From Manduca sexta (Eukaryota; Arthropoda; Insecta; Lepidoptera; Sphingidae), in assembly GCF_014839805.1 (NCBI RefSeq), contig NC_051136.1:1550001-1614000 (forward strand): a stretch of 64,000 nt of DNA, written 5' to 3'. The translations under genes and the position numbers were made by a program. Position 1 is the first letter of the stretch; the number at the start of each line of letters is the position of its first letter. This document shows positions 46,860 to 58,620 of this stretch, one piece after another. Under the pieces are notes generated by a model that saw only the letters and a list, made by a program, of their open reading frames with translations, was not told where the DNA came from and searched no databases.

Positions 46860-47083
46860 GTCGCGTTTTTTATCCTCGAAGGGTAGGCAGAGATGCACTT
46901 CTCGCCATGCGCATTTCGTCCCATGATGTGATAGTGGGCGAGCTTGTCGCGATGTAGCGTATAATTTCATGATCCCTGGACTAATGCAGAGAAGAAAAAA
47001 CAATATACCTTTGCCCGACCCGAGAATCGAACCTGAGACCTCAGCATTGCAGTGGTACCATACAACTACGCCACCGAGGCTGT
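46860..47083 (-). mobile_element. SINE family B copy
   Basis: On the minus strand GCCTCGGTGGCGTAGTTGTA (A box) and GGTTCGATTCTCGGGTCGGG (B box) lead into a shortened body. It ends with TACCCTTCGAGGATAAAA, the family's terminal hairpin. Part of the middle is replaced or diverged (GTCCAGGGATCATGAAATTA). Confidence 0.8.
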
Positions 47084-47805
47084 GAGTTATATTTTTGTTT
47101 CTATGCAGGAAGTTATTCATTAACTAGATCAATTGGATGCCTTACTATTATGTTGTCAAATATCCTTTGAAAAAGGTAAACATCTGTCTTCATTTAATTT
47201 TGGAAATTGAATCAAAAATCATCGTAATCTATAATTTTAAACGTACTCAAAGTTGAAAATGAACTATATTCTATAATTGGAAATGAAAACTAAAAATTAA
47301 ACATGTCCATCCTCTTTTAGCATGAAAACTGGCGTACAGTCATCACATTAAAACCATTTAGCAAAAACCCGAGAGCTTTATAGCAGAAATTGAACACTGC
47401 TCTATAATTTTCACGCTCAAATTATTCCCTCGCCTATAAAAATTCAAAGCAATACAATTTCAATCCAACTTACAAATCTGTAAATAGTCGACGACTGAAT
47501 GAATGAATGGTATGCGAATGAGTGAATGAAAGAGCGTTGAACACACACCCATTAGCTGGCAACTGCCGACCATTAACCTAATGGCCCCGGCTAGCGTTGG
47601 GCCCACCACAAAGGCACAAATATCCAATGATAAAATGCTCTCTTTATATTAAGTGAAAATGTCTGTTGCTCAGGGACTTAGCTTGGTTATATTATCAGTT
47701 AGTGCAGCGGTTAAATGATGGACACACGCTGTACCTCTTCGAATATTTTTTTCATTCAAAGTTGGTCGGTTTGCAACACTAATGTCGATTTTGAAAGAAT
47801 ATGCA
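47084..47805. other. Unannotated DNA
   Basis: GC-richer patch near 47540-47610 (TAATGGCCCCGGCTAGCGTT). GAATGAAT repeats near 47495. No gene recognised. Confidence 0.35.
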
Positions 47806-48015
47806 GTCTCTATTTTTGCCGCCAAGTAACAATGTGTAGTCGCTGTTGTGTTTCGGTTGGACGGACATTGCAGCCAGTGTCATGCTGGGCATAATAAGAC
47901 TTAACATCTCATGTCTCAGGATGGCGAGCGGAATTGAATACCAAACAACACTACTATTTATGGTCGGTTGTATAGTTTACCATCAAACAAAGCTCGTCTC
48001 GTCATTAAAAGCTTA
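47806..48015 (-). repeat. Family F4, partial copy
   Basis: TCTATTTTTGCCGCCAAGTA, CACTACTATTTATGGTCGGT and AAAGCTCGTCTCGTCATTA; the CCTACCACCAG end is missing. Confidence 0.7.
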
Positions 48016-48030
48016 AATAGAAAATAGATT

Positions 48031-49058
48031 TTTTTAGACGATTAATAATAATAATAATAAGCCCGCAGGGGCGGCTTTGTGGCGAGCCGACGGCGAGTGG
48101 CGACACCGCGTTCCCTAATTCCGTGGGGGCTAAATGAGACCCCCTGACCCTTGGCTTGCCTTAACTGGCCGGCTAGGGGTGGAAGTCGCAAGAGCTAAGA
48201 ACCTCAGCTCCAGGGTGGAAGTGCTCAATCTGCGTAATAGCGAGAGAAACCCGCTCCGGGACGCGATAGCGACCCGCGATGGTGAAATCGGTGCACACCT
48301 CTCGACACCCTTAAGCCACCCACACCGGTGTTGCGTCCTTGGCTTACGCCACTTATGGGCTGCCCATCTAGTGGGGGGCAAGTCACCGTCTGCCTTGAAT
48401 ACATAAGATTGAGACATTTTACTTGACAGGCATCCCGTTGTCTCAATCAATAGCCCAGCAACCAGTCCAGCTAGATCCCATCCATAGACCCAATATAATT
48501 CCCATCTTTTCTGCAATAGTCCCTGCACCTTGCAAGCGCTGTCTTTGGCTGTATTTCCTCCATAAGTACAGACAGAGAGAGTACTCGCAAGGTGTATAAA
48601 CCCCTAACTAGAGTAATGTATCTTAAAGGGGCCTCTACGTGTTGGATCCATGTCCCCACGCAAGCCTTCCAAAAGGACCGGCCTTTATGCCGTGATTTCC
48701 CGCAGGAAAGATACAACATAATAATAATAATATCAGCCCTGTATTATATACTTGCCCACTGCTGAGCACGGGCCTCCTCTACTACTGAAAGGGATTAGGC
48801 CTTAGACCACCACGCGGGCCTAGTGCGGATTGGTAGACTTCACACACCTTCGAAATTCCTATAGAGAACTTCTCAGATGTGCAGGTTTCCTAACGATGTT
48901 TTCCTTCACCGTTAAAGCAAACGATAATTCACAAAGAATACACATATAATTTTTTAGAAAAATCAGAGGTGTGTGCTCTTGGGATTTGAACCTGCGGACA
49001 TTCGTCTCGGCAGTCCGTTTCACACCCACCTAGGCTATCGCTGCTTTTTAGGCGATTA
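48031..49058 (-). mobile_element. SINE family A whose tail was split by a LINE insertion
   Basis: The SINE body lies at 48721-49044. Its target-site duplication is TTTTTAGGCGATTA (49045-49058) on the head side, but the matching TTTTTAGACGATTA is at 48031-48044, on the far side of the 656-bp insert at 48061-48716. The (AAT)n tail is present on both sides of the insert. This proves that the insert entered the SINE tail after the SINE landed. Confidence 0.85.
48061..48716 (-). mobile_element. (TAA)n-targeted non-LTR retrotransposon 3' fragment, possibly Dong/R4-like
   Basis: The 656 bp is much more GC-rich than the surroundings and sits exactly in an (AAT)n microsatellite. On the minus strand it runs from TTTCCTGCGGGAAATCACGG to CGCCACAAAGCCGCCCCTGC and GGGC. 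Insertion into TAA repeats is the known target preference of Dong, an R4-clade LINE first described in Bombyx mori. Open frames on the minus strand (48130-48528, 48471-48719) show no reverse transcriptase motif, so only a 3' part is present. It could also be a SINE-like satellite of such a LINE. Confidence 0.5.
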
Positions 49059-49726
49059 GCGTGTTACAATTTCAAGTTACTTTTAAAGTCCATAGTAAAG
49101 CTTATTTACCTACGTAATATCGTTGATGCTGATTTCTTCAGAAGTACCTAGCAAGCACAACGGAAAGCACGATTAAGGTGCATCTTTCTGTACCTTCTGA
49201 ACATTTTTCGAACGTAAAATAGTTTCTTCTTCAAGATAAACTAGGCCAAAGCATATCCGGGGTCCACAGAGCAGTCAGTAAAACCTTGGCTAATGAAAGG
49301 TTTTGGCTTCAAGCCACATAAGTCGTCTGCTTCCATCGGCAATAAAAAGCAAACAGGTTCAGATCTTATGCCATAAATTTAAATACCTTCTATCACTGAC
49401 TTGATACGTAAGTACTAAGACTCAGAGATTAATAAAAATATTTCTATAATAAAAGATATTAGTCAGGATGGTCACATTAATATGAATTTCCGAGTATTTA
49501 TCGCATATTGAGAACATGGGATGATATTTCATACGCGGGATTCATAAAAGCCTCTTTTTTCCTTTAATATTTTATTATTACATTCAGAACGAGCTTTTTG
49601 CTGTGGGCGTTATTAATTAAAAATAGTACTTATAGATTATAGACGGGCGGTTTACTGTAGGTTTTTAGAGATATATTACGGATGAAAGAGAATGTTCTAC
49701 TTTAGCAAAATTTATAAAAAAACATT
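49059..49726. other. Unannotated DNA
   Basis: I see no gene or recognised repeat. Confidence 0.35.
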
Positions 49727-49728
49727 GT

Positions 49729-50080
49729 TTAGTATATAATAATAATATAATAATATCAGCCCTGTATTATATACTTGCCCACTGCTGAGCGCGGGCCTCC
49801 TCTACTACTGAGAGGGATTAGGCCTTAGTCTACCACGCTGGCCTAGTGCGGATTGCGAGACTTCACACACCTTCGAAATTCCTAAAGAGTACTTCTCAGA
49901 TGTGCAGGTTTCCTCACGATGTTTTCCTTCACCGTTAAAGCGAACGAATTTTTAGACACACATGATTTTTTAGAAAAGTCAGAGGTGTGTGCCCATGAGA
50001 TTTGAACCTGCGGACATTCGTCTTGGCAGTCCGTTCCACACCCAACTAGACCACCCTTCCTATTCCTATTTTTTAGTATA
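49729..50080 (-). mobile_element. SINE family A copy with target-site duplication
   Basis: The element is about 49739-50062. TTTAGTATA occurs before the tail (near 49728) and after the head (near 50072). The head on the minus strand (GTCTAGTTGGGTGTGGAACG) is well kept; a short internal deletion removes the TGAATTTATC segment. Confidence 0.82.
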
Positions 50081-50814
50081 AAAATAAATAAATTAACAAT
50101 AGAACGAATGAAAAACAATCGTATAGTAAGGATCCCTATTTATTCATACAGTTCATTTCACTCAACAAGAGTCGCATTTCCGGGAACAAAACATACAAAC
50201 ATAAGTATTGATACTTCAACGTATACAACTCGACAGCTCATACGAATAATCGACTCACACGAATAATCGATTCAACCCGATTCTATACAAAACGGCCAGT
50301 GTTGTCGCACGTCCGCCATTGCGAATTCTAAATTTGAATTTGAAAAGAACTTGAATTTAGAACGGTTTGGAACGTTTTGATTGGCGCATCCAATCAATTG
50401 GTTGGATGTTTGTTGGATAGAAACAGATGTCGCTGTTAGCACAAAAGTACCGATCCGATGGAAATGTATGATGGAATTTGTATTCACTAAATGTGATTCA
50501 GTAAATAAAGGCGTGACCCAGTTTCTATTTACTTTCAGTGTCTCGCATTTGGGATTTACGTTTCAACATTATGTACAAACGTTTTAGAATTTTATATGAA
50601 GGTTTTCTGTAACATTATTTTGATTAAATCGCTAGGGATTTTTAACGACAGTAAATGTCAAAATGTTATGGAAACGAGCGTTAGTGACAAGTTGTTTACC
50701 TAGTGATTGCACTGAATTACTTAACCCACTAAACATACAGCTAGTCGCTTATTGAAATCAATCTTTATACATACAATATAAATAAGACTTATCCATATTA
50801 TAAATTACTCAGTC
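50081..50814. other. Unannotated DNA
   Basis: TTGGCGCATCCAATCAATTG and GTTGGATG near 50380-50410 are a locally self-complementary, CCAAT-like stretch. No gene recognised. Confidence 0.35.
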
Positions 50815-51058
50815 GCAGCTTGAAGTCGACAGTTGACGATGTAATACCCCCGTACCTTGGAGAGCACGTAAAGCCGTTGGTCCTGCGCCTGATCTCTCTC
50901 CGGTCATGTCAGATTGCCGTCTCACCAGACTATGAGGGTGAAGGAATAAAGAGTGCACATGGATAGTGCGCACACACTTGTGAACTATAATAACTCCTGC
51001 TTACTTGGCTGATCGCCGTTGACATTGGCCGCCGTAGCCGAAATTCGGTTGGGAATCA
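50815..51058 (+). mobile_element. SINE family C body, headless
   Basis: TTGGTCCTGCGCCTGATCTC, CCGGTCATGTCAGATTGCCG, GTGCGCACACACTTGTGAAC and CCGCCGTAGCCGAAATTCGG match in order the body of the copy at 61654-61998. The tRNA-like head is absent or unrecognisable. Confidence 0.75.
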
Positions 51059-51419
51059 CTTACTTACAGATAAGACGACATTATTCTGTCAACCGTCAAA
51101 AATTGCAAATGTTAGAACTACATTCAAGTGCAGTATTATCATTTTCCCTTAACAAAATGAACTACCACAGCCAACTCACAACCAATCTACAGCAGAATCA
51201 ACTACTCAATACAACACTTAAGACCGCTTAGTAAAAACGAAATCTGATGCGCTGGAACGCTCTTTAGTGAGTAAAAGGTTTGAATCACTCATTCCTGTAT
51301 ATGGGTTAGGCGGGGCGCGGGGTCGGCCGTGGAAACGACTCCGCCAACGTCGGGAGCCCGTCACGCGAGCCACGCACGCTACTAAAGTGCCGGCTTGCTG
51401 CGACGAATGTTAAACAAAA
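51059..51419. other. Unannotated; GC-rich patch 51305-51400
   Basis: GGCGGGGCGCGGGGTCGGCC near 51310 is the most GC-rich stretch in this part. No gene or repeat recognised. Confidence 0.35.
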
Positions 51420-51625
51420 ACACATGATGCGTGTATCCACGATGGGATAGGTAGACCTAAAACAGTCACTGTGATCCGTTCCTTGATGTGGTAAGATAGG
51501 ATATATAGGGCACAAATGCCAGACTCCAGGCAGATATTGAGCAGGAAATATCGAATATAACTTTGTCCGCGTTGGGTTTCGAAACCGGGAACTCCGTGCA
51601 TCGTACCGCGCACGCATTACATACA
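51420..51625 (-). mobile_element. SINE family B-like copy
   Basis: On the minus strand the B box CCGGTTTCGAAACCC is followed by CTGCCTGGAGTCTGGCATTT and GTGCCCTATATATCCTATC, matching the family B body (GCCCGGAGTCTAGAATTTGT, GTGCCCGATATGGCG). The A box region (AATGCGTGCGCGGTACGATG) is diverged. Confidence 0.65.
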
Positions 51626-51889
51626 TCAACTAGTTTTGATAATGCGAACTAATCAAATAGACGCATTATCTTTGCCATTAGTCAAATTTCGCACTCAAAT
51701 CAAAAGTCCAAAATCTACGATGTCTCCTCAATTGTATTTTCATGATTAGGGTTGATTATTATCATTTGCCAAATTCACATTTACGAGTCCTTAATCATAG
51801 ATATTAAAACACAACAATCTTCCTTCTTGGATATTAGGAACTATAAATAATTTACGGTCCTGCCAGACCAAGCTTCAAACAGCCTATGA

Positions 51890-51990
51890 TGGCCATCTCT
51901 CATCAGTGAACATTTAATGTGGACCCCATTTTGCTTACCATTAGATGTAGTGGGGTAACTACTGTGCCCGTCCAAAAAGGAGCAAATTTA
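51890..51990 (-). repeat. Family F3 fragment
   Basis: ATCTCTCATCAGTGAACATT, GTGGACCCCATTTTGCTTAC and CATTAGATGTAGTGGGGTAA match the CACCTGATGG half of F3. Confidence 0.6.
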
Positions 51991-53601
51991 CCCAACTGGC
52001 AGTTTTTTATTCCTTGCTGAGTATTGCAAACAGCATACACATTGCATTTTGGCTAGTCGTCACACAAGACTTACTAGAAGATCATCATAACAATTGCGTA
52101 TGTAATGAGGAAAGCCTACAAGTTTAGTCAGAAGTCTTTTAAAATTGACTCAAATTCCTAGGAATATTTGTAAAGTAGGAAAAAATCAATAAGATTGAAA
52201 TAAATATTTGATGCAATCCAGCAAGTCAACGAATCCATAAACTCCTGACAGGATTCCAATAACTTAGCCATAAAATATAGAAATGTTGATTTACCGAAAC
52301 CCTGATTTCATTCAAACAGCATTCCTCGCAATGACCCATAATCCACCACAAATTTATAAATTCTTGGAAAATATACAAATATTTCTAATCTCTTCATTCA
52401 TTAGTATACCAAAATGACACACTAAGATATATAATTATGTGTCGCCTTTGTAGCTGTTGACTGAAATTACTATTACTGAATTACTGATGAAGCAAATATT
52501 CCAGGACTTAGTAACCTCCTTGATATAATAACATTACTTTTTAGAGTAACCACAAATTACACTGGATTAGAGATTTTCAACACCAAAATAATCATTAAAC
52601 TGGCATTCCCGAATTATTTATCTTAAGATAAGGGCTATTATTGAACTTAACTTTTGGATCGGATCATAATCTAGGCCTTTAGAAATTCGGCATAACAAGC
52701 CCCGAATTCCTGTACAAGGGTTGTAGACATGATGAAAGCTCGGCGTACACTTATTTTCCATGCAATTATAGACTACACACGCTCCATACATACTTTATGG
52801 CTTTAATAGTAAAATAGTTAACGAACACTTCAGTACCTGACTGAGAATGCAAAGGTATCGTAGAGGGATGACTTAATGCGCTAACTTCATCATCACTCTT
52901 AAGTGAAATTTCTTTTAATAAATTCTTTTTAAAGAAGGAAACAATTTTCTTGATTTACTTAATCTTAATTGAGAGATATGTCATTTGACGGTTTAGTTTA
53001 CGTAATTTCTCGGTGTAAGTCTTCATGTATGCGAAAGATTGTCTGGGTAGATCATTGACTATTTCTGCTGTCGGAACAGTACAAAGTTCGTTAAAATCCT
53101 TTCAATAATTCGATCCTATACTCTGTTCAAAAAATACTAAAAATTAATAAATAATATCGCCAAACATATCCCCATATATCTACAAACTAAGCAACCGATA
53201 AGCCACTCAAAAATCCCGACACTAATTCCAAATGATTGACCGTTGAACGAGTTATTTAAATCCAGACACGTTTCATACAACCATTTCACAGTCCATACAA
53301 AAATCTGATGGATGTCCGCGTACATACATCACATCAGTGGCCATACATACGCCGATGACAGATGCGATGCTCTCTCGACGATACGTCATCCCGCTCCCTT
53401 ATTTTCAGTCCGCGATAGTTTGGGAACAATTTTTCAACTCTATATACCCATGATTTGTGGCATCAACTGTAAATGAGCATGACGTGGCTTTTTTTAATCT
53501 CTGTTGCGATTTTTTTGGTGGCAAATTGTCAATTTATGGCCGGTGTATTTTGATTGCCGGATGTTTGGAGATGAATGTTATTGTTTTTTTTATTGCTTCG
53601 A
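51991..53601. other. Unannotated AT-rich DNA
   Basis: I see no gene or recognised repeat. Confidence 0.35.
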
Positions 53602-53897
53602 ATGACGAAAAGAACTTGCCGTTCGCCTGATGGTAACCGAAACGATCGTTCATAAATAGCAGGAAGACCACCTTACACCTAAAATTACAAAGTATTGTTT
53701 GGTATTTCACTGCGCTCGATATTCTGAGACATGAGATGTTAAGTGTTATTATGTCCAGTAGTTACACTGGCTACAATGTCCTTCAAACCGCAACCCAAAA
53801 CTGATTACATACTGCTGTTTGGCGGCAGAAATAGACAATGCTTTGGTACCTACCCAGGTAGACTCTCACATATGAGAAACCTACCACCAGTAAATGG
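53602..53897 (+). repeat. Family F4, full copy in forward orientation
   Basis: Begins near AATGACGAAAAGAACTTGCC and CGCCTGATGGTAACC, contains TTTGGCGGCAGAAATAGACA and ends TGAGAAACCTACCACCAGTA. It is the only F4 copy in this orientation. Confidence 0.75.
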
Positions 53898-56448
53898 TAC
53901 CACCATGTATAATAGAAGCAGACAACAGACTTTATTGTATGTAAACTGATAAAGAAATCGAGAGATCTGAACGGCACTCTTTCTATTCTTTAGCAATTTC
54001 ACAGTTTCAAGCACCGGGAATGCACTGGCTTAATTATTGTACGGACAAATTTAATAAAGCTATAAATACGACAAATTTCGATTGCAGGAGTTATCTTCTG
54101 TTTATATTCTCTTACATGATATCTCATGATATGGAATTTTAATTATTTTTAAAGACATCCAAATCTCTAAAATAACGGGAGGTCGGCCGTCGATTAATTT
54201 TTTCGAGGGAATAATACTAAAATAATTGTTTAACATAAACTCAGCGATTAACTTCCTTTAATACTTTTTTAATGGTCAAATAAATGGTTGTATCTCCCAC
54301 GTTCACAAAATTCGGCTTATTTTGATTCAGGACCTGTCATCGCACACAATTAAGGACAAATGTATTCGGTAAACTGTTTGGACAAAAATTATAGTGCGCG
54401 ACCCCGGCCATCTCAATCTTACGGTAGCTGTTATAAATTATATGGAAGGACATTTAACCATTGGTTTTCGAATGTGTCTCGAAGACTTGTATTTTTGACG
54501 GTCGAGTTGAACAAGCTTGTTTTTTATCTACAAAGCTATCATACTGTTTAGAGACCATATCATTTGGTATAAATAAAAACAAATAATTGGTGCCGCATGT
54601 TTAGAATTGAAAATCACACTAAGTCTTTAAAATGATTCTAACAGCATTGTAAAGTTAGTCCCATCAGGCTCCATTAGGTCTACATCATCGGTAAATTCCT
54701 CCCTATTCCAACGTCTTAAGGTGTCTTTAATCAGTAAATTGTATCTTATGTATTACACAAACAAAACACCAGCAAACCGTCGTTAAACGTATCGAGAACA
54801 ATTGTTACAGGTCTAAGTAATGATAACTACGTTAATTCCTGGCATCACGAGCTCGCGACAGTTGAAGCATTATGTTACGCTATCCACCTGTCATTGTGAA
54901 AGTTGTAATTACACGTACCTACTTCCTTATTTCGGTCTGATGGTTTAGTTTTTGCTACATCAACTGAGGTCAGTTGCCTTTCTACAAACGTTAATGTTGT
55001 GTTTGGAAATTACGTTTTCGATAGATGTATTGTTTGGATATCCTTGGCTTATTTTTACAAAGTCCTGTGTTTAGTTATATTTATCTTGGAAAAATTTAGA
55101 TCAAAATTTTTATATACGTAAAAAATTTAAAAGACAATAATTCTTGGTTCCCTCTTTTTATCCTTTCATATTATTGGAAATGTATAACGAAAAGGACATA
55201 TTACAATATGTATAATGCAATTTGTACAAAACTATAACACAGAATGTCTCATTCTCATACACTTTTTTTTTCTATTACCGTAGATGTAGGGGCGTTTTGG
55301 CTACAGCCTCCAATATTTGATCGAGTAGTAACTTTCGAAGACAATAAAAATAGCTGTCTCAAATTTTAACCAACCTACGATTGCAGATGTGAAAGATCTC
55401 TAGTGATTTAGGATTTACTAACATCAGAAAGTTCTCTGATGTTTATAAATACTATGATATTGTTTAGTAGAAGCTATTCATCGGTACATATACCCATGCA
55501 GTGCTTGCTTACAATAAAACCTCGCCAAGTGGCCAAATGTTGAACTAATTTCTAGTACTAACAACGTTAACTTTAAAAGAAAATGTTGTGCCTCCGAGTA
55601 GGTATTCTTTTCATGGTCAGGCTATAATGATATTCATTAATGCAGATAAAAAATAATAAATCCTCTATGCTACCGAAAAATGACACTCAATTTGACCAAG
55701 CCAGCACCTCGGACCAGCCAGCCTAATCGATCCTTCCGCTCGACTTAACAGTTTGGTCTCAAGTTGCCGCTCGTAAATCATCGCCCCGTACCGATTGATT
55801 GGCGTGATTGCGTAATGAATACTAGTTAAAATGTATGGATCGACCCCTCGTAACGACTTCTTGATGATTCATTAACGTCACGGATTAGTCGCGGTGGGCT
55901 GGCGATAGATGGCGTTGGAACTTAATTTGCTGTTTGGAGATGTGTAGTGTGTTCTAGTTTTCTGGATTCGATGCCTGTTAATATATTTTTTTTAAAGTTA
56001 TTTTTTTGATGATTATACTGGGTAAAATTGACATCACGTTACTAAATGCACATACTTATCATGTAAAATATATTATGATAATATATAAAATAAAAAAATG
56101 ACAGTTTGGAATAAAAAAGTAATTTTAATATTACGCGCCCTAACGCCACTACCACTTCTTTAAGGGAATTTTTCGCAGCAGTAACATTACACATTCAATC
56201 AAAAATACACTAACGTAAACACTAATTTGCATTTATGTCCAAAATTTTCAAATCATAAACAGAAAAGTAAAACCGCGACTTTTGGTGAGAAGATTCGTTA
56301 TTCATCGATGACTTTTGGCACAATGTTAATAGGGGTAAAGACTGTGATAACTGATTTGTGTTTGATATTAATATATTTATGAATACTTTTTATATTAGCT
56401 CGCAATATGAATGGCAAAGTGTTGACGCAATTATCTATCTATATCTAT
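53898..56448. other. Unannotated; GC-richer patch near 55690-55930
   Basis: No gene or recognised repeat. 55690-55930 is GC-richer with CCGTACCGATTGATTGGCGT and GTCACGGATTAGTCGCGGTG; the latter resembles CGTCACGGATTAATTATG at 16777, so it may be a regulatory element of homeodomain type. Confidence 0.35.
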
Positions 56449-56970
56449 TCTATACTTATAATAAATCTGTAGAGAGGTCAATTCTGTACATGAAATATAT
56501 TTCCAAAATAACTATCAGGGGGTGATTAGGGATCGATACTGATGCCAAAAATGCAATTAGTAAAATTTTTGTCTGTCTGTCTGTCTGTCTGTATAACCGT
56601 TATAGAAACAAAAACTACTCGACGGATTTTAACGAAACTTGGTACAATTATTTGTCATACTCCTGTGCTGGTTATAGTATACTTTTCATCACGCTACAAT
56701 TAATAGGAGCAGAGCAGTGAAGGGAAATGTGGGGAAAACTGGAGAAGTTACTCCATTTTTTAAGCTTCCGCCGCGTGTACAACCTTAATGGTTAAAGCTA
56801 CACAGAAATCATGTATGACGGAAATGTTCGCCTTAAAGTATATAAAAAATATCCCACGACAGCGTATGTCTATCTTTTATGGTTGACTCACAATAACACG
56901 TGTAGCTCCCGATAGCATAGCAGTTCGAAGCTTTCTCATTATATTTGTCTACTCTTACGTTTATAACACT
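56449..56970 (+). mobile_element. Helitron-like element, 5' part
   Basis: Starts TCTATACTTATAATAAATCT and continues with a (TGTC)5 microsatellite near 56571. It then has the body shared with the next copy: ATCACGCTACAATTAATAGG, AGCAGAGCAGTGAAGGGAAA, AATGGTTAAAGCTACACAGA. No 3' hairpin-CTAG end is found before the hAT-like fragment at 56975. Confidence 0.6.
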
Positions 56971-56974
56971 CTCA

Positions 56975-57050
56975 GTCAGCCCCGGATCTAGGGGAGGGGG
57001 GCAAGCCAGGGCCCGTGCCCCGGGCGGCGAATTTAGAGGGCGGGAAATTC
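56975..57050 (+). repeat. Possible hAT-like terminal fragment
   Basis: CAGCCCCGGATCTAGGGGAG followed by GCCCGTGCCCCGGGCGGC resembles the terminal region of insect hAT-type elements (CAGGGGCGGATCTAG-like ends). The second end and an 8-bp duplication are not visible. Confidence 0.3.
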
Positions 57051-57106
57051 AAACTTGGCAGACGAATACACATTTCATCATTAACGCAACTTTGACTACT
57101 GCGACA

Positions 57107-57748
57107 TCTATACTCTATACTATTATATAAAGCTGAAGAGTTTGTTTGTTTGTTTGTTTGAACGCTCTAATCTCAGGAACTACTGGTTCAAACTGAAAAA
57201 TTCTTTTTGTGTTGGATAGCCCTTTGTTTGTGGAGTGCTATAGGCTATATATCATCACGCTATACCCAATAGGAGTAGTTCAGTAATGGCCAATCTCAGG
57301 AACTATCGGTTCGAACTGAAAAAATATTTTTATGTTGGATAGCCCTTTGTTCCTGGAGTACTATAGGCTATATATCATCACGCTATAACCAATACGAGCG
57401 GAGCAGTAATGAAACATGTTGCAAAAACGGGGAAAATTTATTAGTTTTGAGAGCTTCTGTTGCCTGCGCTGCGTAAACGGTTAAAGTTATGCAACAATGA
57501 TGTATGACGGGATTGTTCCTCTTAAAAAGTTATACAAAAATTTATTATAAAACAAAGTCCCCCGCTGCATTTGTCTGCCTGAACGTGTTAAACTCAAAAA
57601 CTACCCAACGTATTAAGATGAAATTTGATATGGAGACAGTTTGAAACCCAGGGAAGAACATAGGCTCCCGGGAAACTATTACTTTTATAATGGGAAACTT
57701 TAGCCTGAAAAACTTTATAACGCGGGCGGAGCCGCGAGCAAAAGCTAG
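57107..57748 (+). mobile_element. Non-autonomous Helitron with internal tandem duplication
   Basis: Starts TCTATACTCTATAC (after A at 57106) and ends CGCGGGCGGAGCCGCG hairpin, GCAAAAGCTAG (before T at 57749), giving both Helitron termini. The interior has a (GTTT)n tract near 57142 and a direct duplication of about 120 bp (AATCTCAGGAACTACTGGTT at 57169 and AATCTCAGGAACTATCGGTT at 57292). No Rep or helicase coding remains. Confidence 0.78.
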
Positions 57749-58140
57749 TTGTTACTAAAGCCTTAAATTTACTATTATTTTCGCAATTGCTTCCTGTATT
57801 ATATCAAAATGATCACTAACTCATTTTGGCTTACAAAACTATACAGATAAATCATTAAAAATAGACATAAAATTTCACTTCTCTACACCACATTTTTCTA
57901 AGATCCTTATGATCTTCATATTTAAGCGCCCGCTGTCAAGACGGGGCTAAGTAATGAATCCGCTAATGGAACTGTTCTAAGAAATCGTTGACGTAGGTCC
58001 AAAGCAATTAATTTTCAAATATTAATCATGGCTGTGAACTTTGATCTGTAGTTTTTAAAGATCTAAATTAAAATTTTAGTGTTTATTTTTTTTCATAGTT
58101 TAAATTTTTTCTAGAAATTTGTTCCTCTTTACGCGCACGG
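57749..58140. other. Unannotated DNA
   Basis: I see nothing recognisable here. Confidence 0.35.
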
Positions 58141-58620
58141 CAGACTCCACTGCACCTGATGATAATAATAAGTAGAGTGTCGTCCGACAGAATGTCAACT
58201 AACAAGAGATGATTACCCCTCGATGATAAGAGACTGACAAAGAGGTTTTATAAGGCGAATGTGGATGGAAGAGCCGGTAGCGGTCGACCGCACCGAATCT
58301 TCGAATGTCATATATCTGATATACTCAGTAAAGGCAAGGTCAAAAGTACCCGGAACCGGAGAGAGAGAAGTATGCCAGAATCGTGCAAAGTGGCAATCCA
58401 TAGTCTCTGCCTACCCCTGTGGGATAGAGGCGTGATACTGTTTGTATGTATGATTACCTCTCGGCAGTTGACGCCATTATGTCGGCCTGTTGGAACCGTA
58501 TATACACAGGCTGATCCCGGAATGCGATACACTTATGTGGGCCACTGTGGTGGGTTTTACAATCATATGTTCAGTGGTCGCTATCCGAGCGGATATGAAA
58601 TATATCCTACCACCAGCATA
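58141..58620 (+). repeat. Family F3 copy split by a LINE fragment
   Basis: ACTCCACTGCACCTGATGAT to GAGATGATTACCCCTCGATG (58141-58225) is one part. F3 resumes at 58452 with GATTACCTCTCGGCAGTTGA and ends ATATATCCTACCACCAGCA. ATGATTACC-type sequence occurs on both sides of the insert, possibly its target-site duplication. Confidence 0.7.
58225..58455 (+). pseudogene. Non-LTR retrotransposon ORF C-terminal fragment, nested
   Basis: Second copy of the LINE fragment seen at 9872: the translation has NVDGRAGSGRPHR, an F-E-C-H-I-S-D-I stretch, GKVKSTRNRRERS. A deletion follows relative to the 9.9-kb copy, then ESCKVAIHSLCLPLWDRG and a GTATGTATG tail. It lies inside an F3 repeat and is dead. Confidence 0.65.

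Noticed and set aside
48130..48528. 132-codon minus-strand ORF in GC-rich DNA
   Set aside because: It lies entirely in the 656-bp retrotransposon-like insert and has no reverse transcriptase or other known motif; GC-rich DNA has few stops.
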